Positions 15,674 through 20,453 of a stretch of 20,453 bases of DNA are shown here, one piece after another. Under the pieces are notes generated by a model. It saw nothing but the letters and a program-made list of their open reading frames with translations, was not told the origin of the DNA and ran no database searches. The position numbers were made by a program, and so were the translations under genes. The stretch is from CAXQZM01 sp964228455 (GTDB lineage Bacteria; Pseudomonadota; Alphaproteobacteria; UBA7985). The stretch is taken from the NCBI GenBank assembly GCA_964228455.1, contig CAXQZM010000103.1, positions 1-20,453 on the forward strand. Direction: 5' to 3'. Position 1 is the stretch's first letter, and each line of letters starts with the position of its first letter.

Positions 15674-17129
15674 TTAGGGAAAAATAAGGACATGTCCCGC
15701 GGTCCAGCAAAAAGCGCTCTTTGCTAATGAGCTCAAACCCTTCAGCTATCCATTGTTCGGGGAGAAAATCATCTCCCGGATCGAGACTAACCAGCACGCC
15801 TTCCTCTAAAATCTGTGATCTAGCAAACTGAAAATGACGTTGATCAGTGCTTAGCACCGAAACTAGACTGTTCGGCCCAAGAGCAATACTAATGTAACCT
15901 GCCTGAAGCCAATTTGGCGCGTAAATGCGAGGTGCATCAGGCAGCAATCCACTCCGGTCTAATCCATTCCGCAAAGTTTCAATTTTGATCTGGGGACTAG
16001 TCTGATCCCAATCAGCAATCTCACAATTAAGTGCAAGCACACCACCATGCATGTGGAGGCCGATAAGCAAAACTATGAGTTGTTGAGCCACCACAGAAAC
16101 CCAAACCAAAACAGTTATCCAAACTCTTCGGACGTGAGAAAAAGCAGATGCAGCGAAAGCAAGTAAAGCAAGCCAAGACGGAACCGGCCAATGAGGCAAA
16201 CTCCCTGGCGAAAAGATAAATATTAGATTGAAAAAAATTACGCCAAAAAGCCCTGTAACCAGCATCAAGCGGTACACTGGATTCTGCCAAATTTCAGATG
16301 AAAATGCGGATCTAATCATCAAAATAAGGAGTGCCGGTCCTAGATATAGGCCCTGAGCAAGTAGTAAAACTACAAAGCTACCAAAACTAACATCTTGGCC
16401 AATACGACCGCTTTGAAAGGACAAAGATGACCAATCATGGTTCATATTCCATAACAAAGCCGGGAGGCCGCCCACGAGAGCTAATACAAAAGCAAGCCAA
16501 AAACCCGGACTATATAACCAGCTATGACTTTTGGGAGTAACAATAATCCATATCAAAACAGGAAAAATCACAACTACCGCTTGATACTTTGATGCGAATG
16601 CCACTGCCAGAGCGGCACCTGCTATCGCCCATGTCCAAATGCCTAGAGGCTGACCGTGACCAAACACGGCAAGTGCTCCATGAACCAAAATCATGAAGAA
16701 CCAGGACAAGCCAAAGAAAAGAATGCTATCGGGTAAAGCTTCGATACCAGTAATAGCACCAGCCCAAGACATTCCAAACAGTGCAACTCCTATTCGCGCG
16801 CTATAAAGCCCAAAAATTGGATAGATAAAACCAGCGAAACCAAGCAATGTTAACGAGCCAAGGAAGATAATTGGTAACCGTATGCCGATTTCATTCCATC
16901 GACCGAGCAATGCCTCTGATGCCGCAGCCAACCAGAAAGATAATGGTGGGTGGTCGAAATAACTTAGCGAAACCTCACGACCCATAGTCAGTCCATATGC
17001 ACCGTCTACGGTAAACGGAAGCACTGCAGCAAGAACTAACCTCCACGCCAAAAAACCACATAACAGCGCCCGGATCCATGGATCTTGGCATACGCGGATT
17101 AAGCTGTTCAGGAACGAGGTGGAAGCCAT
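15645..17129 (-). CDS. Second GT39/ArnT-like polytopic glycosyltransferase, DE motif reduced to DG
   Basis: I choose the ATG at 17129 (494 residues) because the protein then begins directly before the first helix. The frame extends to an ATG at 17192, which would add 21 polar residues lying inside the upstream PAP2 gene. About 11-12 membrane helices and a soluble tail match the other GT39 protein here. The first loop reads TVDGAYGLTMGREVSLSYFDHPPL: YFDHPPL is conserved, but the acidic pair DE is D42-G43. That glutamate normally helps bind metal and donor phosphate, so activity may be altered. The gene overlaps the end of the upstream PAP2 gene by 22 bases, showing translational coupling. A sugar transferase to envelope lipid or glycan is expected; donor and acceptor are not known. 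Confidence 0.9.
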   Translation of the reverse strand: MASTSFLNSLIRVCQDPWIRALLCGFLAWRLVLAAVLPFTVDGAYGLTMGREVSLSYFDHPPLSFWLAAASEALLGRWNEIGIRLPIIFLGSLTLLGFAGFIYPIFGLYSARIGVALFGMSWAGAITGIEALPDSILFFGLSWFFMILVHGALAVFGHGQPLGIWTWAIAGAALAVAFASKYQAVVVIFPVLIWIIVTPKSHSWLYSPGFWLAFVLALVGGLPALLWNMNHDWSSLSFQSGRIGQDVSFGSFVVLLLAQGLYLGPALLILMIRSAFSSEIWQNPVYRLMLVTGLFGVIFFNLIFIFSPGSLPHWPVPSWLALLAFAASAFSHVRRVWITVLVWVSVVAQQLIVLLIGLHMHGGVLALNCEIADWDQTSPQIKIETLRNGLDRSGLLPDAPRIYAPNWLQAGYISIALGPNSLVSVLSTDQRHFQFARSQILEEGVLVSLDPGDDFLPEQWIAEGFELISKERFLLDRGTCPYFSLTISAISQTQ

Positions 17130-17914
17130 TGCTTTATCTCTGGAGAACCTAGCTGGACCAGTAGTATCAAACTTGACCCCAGCGCAACCCAAGCCACGAT
17201 TAGGTGGCCGAGCTGCATTATCGCACCTGCACCTAATAGTACGAAAAATAGCGCGCCTAACCAGCGCGTAATTGGCAAGTTAGTAATAGAAGTTTTGCCA
17301 GCAAAGGCTCTCGCAATAGCTAAACCAATCATTCCTGAAAAATAACCCAAACTTGAACCAAGAGCTACGTCCATTGGCCAGTGTGCACCCACAACCGACC
17401 GAGAGACCCCAACGATAATCGCAATAAGCAAAGCCAATAAGATAATTGTCCAACTTCTGGCCCTCACGGGGCTACTGCACGCGGTGAACACGATCGCGGT
17501 CAGGCACGCAAAAATACTCATGGTGTGACCTGACGGTGTAGACGTCGCGGAGGTTAAGGCTTCACCTATGACAATGATCCTATCTTCTTCCAAAATACCT
17601 GCAGGTCGAGTGATGTCGAAAAAATCTTTCGTCAAACGTGATAGCAGTGCAGTTGGCAATATCGTCCAAATCAGAGCCACCATCGCACCTCGCTTTACCA
17701 TTAAAGCAACAACACCAGCTATCGGGAGAAGAACATAACCACTCCCAAGTTCTGTAATATTCTCCCAACCATACGGCCAAATATTGGCGAGCAAGTTGAG
17801 GCTTTGAAAACTAACTGAGTTTGCAGCAAAATAGGCCCCTGGATTGGTTGCAAGAAGAGACACGGATAATACCACAAAAAAAGATACCAAAGAGAGCACC
17901 AAATGGATGCGCAT
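17108..17914 (-). CDS. PAP2-superfamily membrane phosphatase with canonical motifs
   Basis: The 268-residue protein has about six membrane helices and all three phosphatase motifs intact: K96-x6-R103-P104 (KDFFDITRP), P127-SGH130, and SR-x5-H178-x3-D182 (SRSVVGAHWPMD). It should be an inner-membrane lipid phosphatase acting at the periplasmic face, for example on undecaprenyl pyrophosphate, lipid A phosphate or phosphatidylglycerol phosphate. GAGGAAA, 6 bases before the ATG, is a strong ribosome site. It is the first gene of a two-gene minus-strand unit: its last 22 bases overlap the second GT39 gene. The pairing suggests that it recycles the polyprenyl carrier or prepares the lipid acceptor for that transferase. 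The fourth region after residue 205 adds extra helices at the C-terminus. Confidence 0.92.
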   Translation of the reverse strand: MRIHLVLSLVSFFVVLSVSLLATNPGAYFAANSVSFQSLNLLANIWPYGWENITELGSGYVLLPIAGVVALMVKRGAMVALIWTILPTALLSRLTKDFFDITRPAGILEEDRIIVIGEALTSATSTPSGHTMSIFACLTAIVFTACSSPVRARSWTIILLALLIAIIVGVSRSVVGAHWPMDVALGSSLGYFSGMIGLAIARAFAGKTSITNLPITRWLGALFFVLLGAGAIMQLGHLIVAWVALGSSLILLVQLGSPEIKQWLPPRS

Positions 17915-18100
17915 TAAATATTTCCTCGCACTAACCGAAGATCCTTTTTTTCAGCCTAGTTAAGGACCAATTTTACAGCACCTAAATCCATTTGACTGTA
18001 AGATCCATCAAAGAAATAGACCAACTTAAAAGCCAGCATATTATTCTGTGCTAGTTGTGCTTATTTAGACTTGGCAGCTATGGCCGCTAACTTGATCAAC

Positions 18101-18721
18101 TTACCACGTTATACGCACCGGAGACATTGCCCAAACCATAACCGCCTCATGCTCCAAACTGGCATTGCGGAACCGATGCGAGATAACCGAAGGGTAAGAA
18201 AAACTATCACCCTCATTTAGCGTAATTAGTTCCTCTCCAAGAGCAACTTCAACGGTACCTGAGAGTATAAGCGCATGCTGCTCCCCATCAAAACTATAGC
18301 CTTCACTCAGTTCAGGGGGCTGACCTCGTCCTGGAGGAAATCGTGATAAAATCATGTAACATGAGCCGGATAATGTGCTTGATAACAGTTGATCGCTAAA
18401 ACCTAACTCATCCTCAGACCTAGTATACATTTCAGACAATGCGCGTCGATTATTTGATCTTACAACATGCTGGCGCTCTAATTGACCTGAGCCCTGCTGA
18501 GTCGGGAAAAACCAATGCGGATCCACCATTAGTGCCGCGCTGATTTCCGTTAACAATTCATCAGATACTTTCGCCGTTCCACGCTCAATCCTGCTCAAAT
18601 AAGCTACCGAGCATGAAACCAAATTTGATAACGCATAAAGCGTAAAACCCCTTGCTTTTCGGACCTCTCGAATTTCACTCCCAAGACGATGGAGGTCGGT
18701 TCTATTTGGTTCATTGGTCAT
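18101..18721 (-). CDS. XRE-family regulator with C-terminal cupin sensor domain
   Basis: The 206-residue protein has an N-terminal XRE helix-turn-helix (about 11-66; FTLYALSNLVSCSVAYLSRI is the recognition region, followed by ERG) and a C-terminal cupin_2 domain (about 120-203; the barrel segment has E147, H149 and H182). This is the PuuR/SutR-type architecture in which a small ligand, or a metal, in the cupin changes DNA binding. It is divergent from the monooxygenase gene at 18825 across 103 bases that hold a clear inverted repeat, so it most likely represses or activates that gene pair and itself. No Shine-Dalgarno is apparent before its ATG. The ligand is not known. Confidence 0.93.
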   Translation of the reverse strand: MTNEPNRTDLHRLGSEIREVRKARGFTLYALSNLVSCSVAYLSRIERGTAKVSDELLTEISAALMVDPHWFFPTQQGSGQLERQHVVRSNNRRALSEMYTRSEDELGFSDQLLSSTLSGSCYMILSRFPPGRGQPPELSEGYSFDGEQHALILSGTVEVALGEELITLNEGDSFSYPSVISHRFRNASLEHEAVMVWAMSPVRITW

Positions 18722-18769
18722 AAAATTTAGCTAATATTTTTCGATTGTAATTTCGAGTAAAACCGTCAA

Positions 18770-18798
18770 TAGTTGAAAAAATAAGAAAAATTCAACTA
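18770..18798. promoter_or_regulatory. Inverted repeat, candidate operator of the XRE-cupin regulator
   Basis: TAGTTGAA (18770-18777) and TTCAACTA (18791-18798) are perfect 8-base inverted arms separated by 13 A-rich bases. The arm centres are 21 bases apart, two helical turns, as expected for a dimer binding one DNA face. It lies 27 bases before the monooxygenase ATG, ahead of its GGGAGGG ribosome site, where a bound repressor would block transcription. A hairpin in the 5' leader, followed by CTTTTTGTTT, is the alternative reading. Confidence 0.5.
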
Positions 18799-18824
18799 AT
18801 CTTTTTGTTTGGGAGGGAAAAACT

Positions 18825-20015
18825 ATGCGATTTGATTTGATTGCAAATTTTAGCCCCGGAGAGACTATCCCTTGGATACGTACATTAGAGATGATCTTGG
18901 AACAGTGCGCTCTCGCTGAGCAAGCTGGCTTCACTACAGCCTGGTTTACGGAGCATCATTTCGCGCATAATGGCTACATGAATGCTCCGCCCAACCCCAT
19001 TCAAATGGGAACTTACGTCGCCGCTCATTGCAAAAAGTTGCGAGTTGGAACTGCACCTATTGTTTTACCCGATTGGCATCCGCTGCGTGTCGCAGAAGAT
19101 GTAGCAATGCTAGACAATATGACCGCGGGTAGAGTGGATTTTGGAGTTGCAAAAGGGATCAATGAACGCTCCACTATTCAGTTTAACAAAGATGCTGATC
19201 GACGTGACAATGACAAAGTTATGCGCCTTTATCAGGAGAGTCTCGATATTATTCTCAAAGCTTGGACCAACGATGCCTTCAGCCATAAAGGCGAATTTTA
19301 TCAATTTCCGGTACCCGGTTGGAAAGAGACAAATCGGTTTTTTCAGCCCCTAGATCCTAAATACCATGGGCAAGACGGCGAGTATAAATCAATGTATGTT
19401 CATCCTCGGCCTGTCCAGAAAAATCATCCACCTGTCTGGCTGATGTCTAATGCACCGCCTACCTTTAAAATGGCCGGTGAAAATGGGTGGGGAGTCATAT
19501 CCATGTCGGCGGGCCAAAACAAAACTTTAGCCTGCTGGGAACCATATCGCGATGCTCTGTCAAAGCGCGAAGGACGAGAAGTAAAGCTTGGTGAAGGAGT
19601 TGGAGTGTGCACCGCCTTCTATGTAGGTGAAACAATGGAAGAGGCAGTGCGAACAATACGCCCGGCTATAAACGCATACTACGAGTTTCTTGGGGGCTCA
19701 CGGCCTGCAGGAGAATGGACCAAGCATGGATACCTTGATGTTGGTGAGGAAATGACAGCCAAAGATGAAAGCATGGACTGGTTTGATTTTCTAAACAAAC
19801 GTGGGATTATAGTTGTTGGGGATGCATCATATGTTGCTGAACGCTTTGCTGAGAAGCAAGAAAGTTTTGGCCTAGACCATCTTATGCTTATGCAGCAATA
19901 CACAGGTGTAGCGTATGACAAAATTCTTGCTAGCTGGAACCGACTTTTTGAGCATGTAGTCCCAAAATTTGGAACTCAATCAATTAGACAGCGGGAAGGT
20001 ATGAACTATGCTTGA
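18825..20015 (+). CDS. LLM-class flavin-dependent monooxygenase (luciferase-like)
   Basis: The 396-residue protein fits the bacterial luciferase-like TIM-barrel family. The N-terminus MRFDLIANFSPG leads to AEQAGFTTAWFTEHHF (E43, H44, H45), a family hallmark. LRVGTAPIVLPDWHPLRVAED and GRVDFGVAKG (flavin-phosphate side) follow, and the C-terminal part has GDASYVAERFAEK. Such enzymes use reduced FMN and oxygen to oxidise an organic substrate, in the cytosol; a separate flavin reductase, not seen here, is normally needed. GGGAGGG sits about 8 bases before the ATG. Its stop overlaps the start of the glutathione transferase gene by 8 bases, so both are coupled. The substrate is unknown; an aromatic, sulfur or electrophilic compound that then meets glutathione would suit the pairing. 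Confidence 0.93.
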   Translation: MRFDLIANFSPGETIPWIRTLEMILEQCALAEQAGFTTAWFTEHHFAHNGYMNAPPNPIQMGTYVAAHCKKLRVGTAPIVLPDWHPLRVAEDVAMLDNMTAGRVDFGVAKGINERSTIQFNKDADRRDNDKVMRLYQESLDIILKAWTNDAFSHKGEFYQFPVPGWKETNRFFQPLDPKYHGQDGEYKSMYVHPRPVQKNHPPVWLMSNAPPTFKMAGENGWGVISMSAGQNKTLACWEPYRDALSKREGREVKLGEGVGVCTAFYVGETMEEAVRTIRPAINAYYEFLGGSRPAGEWTKHGYLDVGEEMTAKDESMDWFDFLNKRGIIVVGDASYVAERFAEKQESFGLDHLMLMQQYTGVAYDKILASWNRLFEHVVPKFGTQSIRQREGMNYA

Positions 20016-20453
20016 GATTTGGGGACGGCCCTATTCATCAAATGTAATTCCTGTGATTTGGACAGCAAATGAGCTGGGCTTAGATTATACTCTCCAGCTA
20101 GCAGGAGGAAGTTTTGGAAAGCTTGATACGAGCGAATATGCTAAAATAAACCCAAACCGTATGATACCGGCGATTAAGGATGGCGACTTTGCTCTTTGGG
20201 AAAGTTTAGCGATTGTTCGCTATCTCTGTGACAGTTACGGCGCTGGCACATTGTCACCCACTAATATCCAAACGCGTGCACTAGCAGATCAATGGATGGA
20301 ATGGTCCGCGAGCAGAGCATTTCAGCCAGTTATATACCTATTTTTTGCGACCGTGCGCACCCAGCCAGCTGACCGAAACACCGAAAAAATCAACGCACTG
20401 CGAGATGAGGCGCATGAAGCTCTCTCAATGCTAGATCAACATCTAGGAGCGCA
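20008..20453 (+). CDS. Glutathione S-transferase, N-terminal 148 residues; runs off right edge
   Basis: An ATG at 20008, inside the last codons of the monooxygenase, opens a frame that stays open to the window edge. The thioredoxin-fold domain shows RPYSSNVIPVIWTANELGLDY, with S10/S11 and N12 at the glutathione site, then NPNRMIPAIKDGDFALWES with the cis-proline and the glutamate-serine pair that bind glutathione. A helical domain begins near residue 85. The enzyme conjugates or removes glutathione from electrophiles in the cytosol, class uncertain. The 8-base overlap signals translational coupling with the monooxygenase, so it may act on that enzyme's product. The remaining C-terminus, perhaps 50-60 residues, is outside the window. 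Confidence 0.93.
   Translation, partial: MLEIWGRPYSSNVIPVIWTANELGLDYTLQLAGGSFGKLDTSEYAKINPNRMIPAIKDGDFALWESLAIVRYLCDSYGAGTLSPTNIQTRALADQWMEWSASRAFQPVIYLFFATVRTQPADRNTEKINALRDEAHEALSMLDQHLGA

Noticed and set aside
17130..17192. N-terminal extension of 21 residues for the second GT39 protein
   Set aside because: It is polar, lies within the PAP2 coding region and precedes the natural signal-anchor start; the ATG at 17129 gives a family-like N-terminus.
17915..18100. Gap between the PAP2 and XRE-cupin genes examined for tRNA, small genes and terminators
   Set aside because: Only a T-run near 17945 and the PAP2 ribosome site are visible; no convincing stem, tRNA fold or coding frame.

Overview
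The window looks like chromosomal DNA from a free-living aerobic proteobacterium. It is moderately AT-rich, densely coded and uses Shine-Dalgarno starts. Acetyl-CoA synthetase, a MaoC hydratase, DUF1800/DUF1501 proteins, undecaprenyl-linked glycosyltransferases and glutathione enzymes all fit an alpha- or gammaproteobacterium, possibly marine, but the sequence does not settle the class. I see no rRNA, tRNA, insertion sequence, phage gene or CRISPR array.

Layout. (A) 1-2145, minus strand: a MaoC-like hydratase, then the N-terminal 516 residues of a bis-MGD molybdenum oxidoreductase that runs off the left edge. (B) 2146-2482: non-coding, with two strong hairpins whose loops are CU-rich, a candidate small RNA. 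(C) 2483-6170: a LysR regulator divergent from a four-gene unit on the plus strand: a 45-residue CDGSH-like mini-protein, a DoxX membrane protein, a pirin and a glutathionyl-hydroquinone reductase. This resembles the E. coli YhaJ / YqjF / YhaK / YqjG set and suggests a quinone or electrophile detoxification module. (D) 6378-8255: acetyl-CoA synthetase on its own. (E) 8263-14869, minus strand: four closely spaced genes transcribed as GT39 transferase, GT2-GtrA fusion, DUF1800 secreted protein with extra domains, DUF1501 secreted protein. (F) 14921-17914: a plus-strand PAP2 phosphatase facing a second GT39 gene and a second PAP2 gene on the minus strand. (G) 18101-20453: an XRE-cupin regulator divergent from a luciferase-like flavin monooxygenase and an overlapping glutathione S-transferase that runs off the right edge.

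How it fits together. Blocks E and F form an envelope glycan or lipid island: a polyprenyl-phosphate sugar synthase fused to its probable flippase, two polytopic transferases and two lipid phosphatases. Blocks C and G are both small regulator-plus-redox-enzyme cassettes using glutathione chemistry. The most unusual items are the mini CDGSH-like gene, the DUF1800 protein extended by a xylan-binding-like region, active-site substitutions in one GT39 and one PAP2 protein, a clean inverted repeat in front of the monooxygenase, and the possible small RNA.
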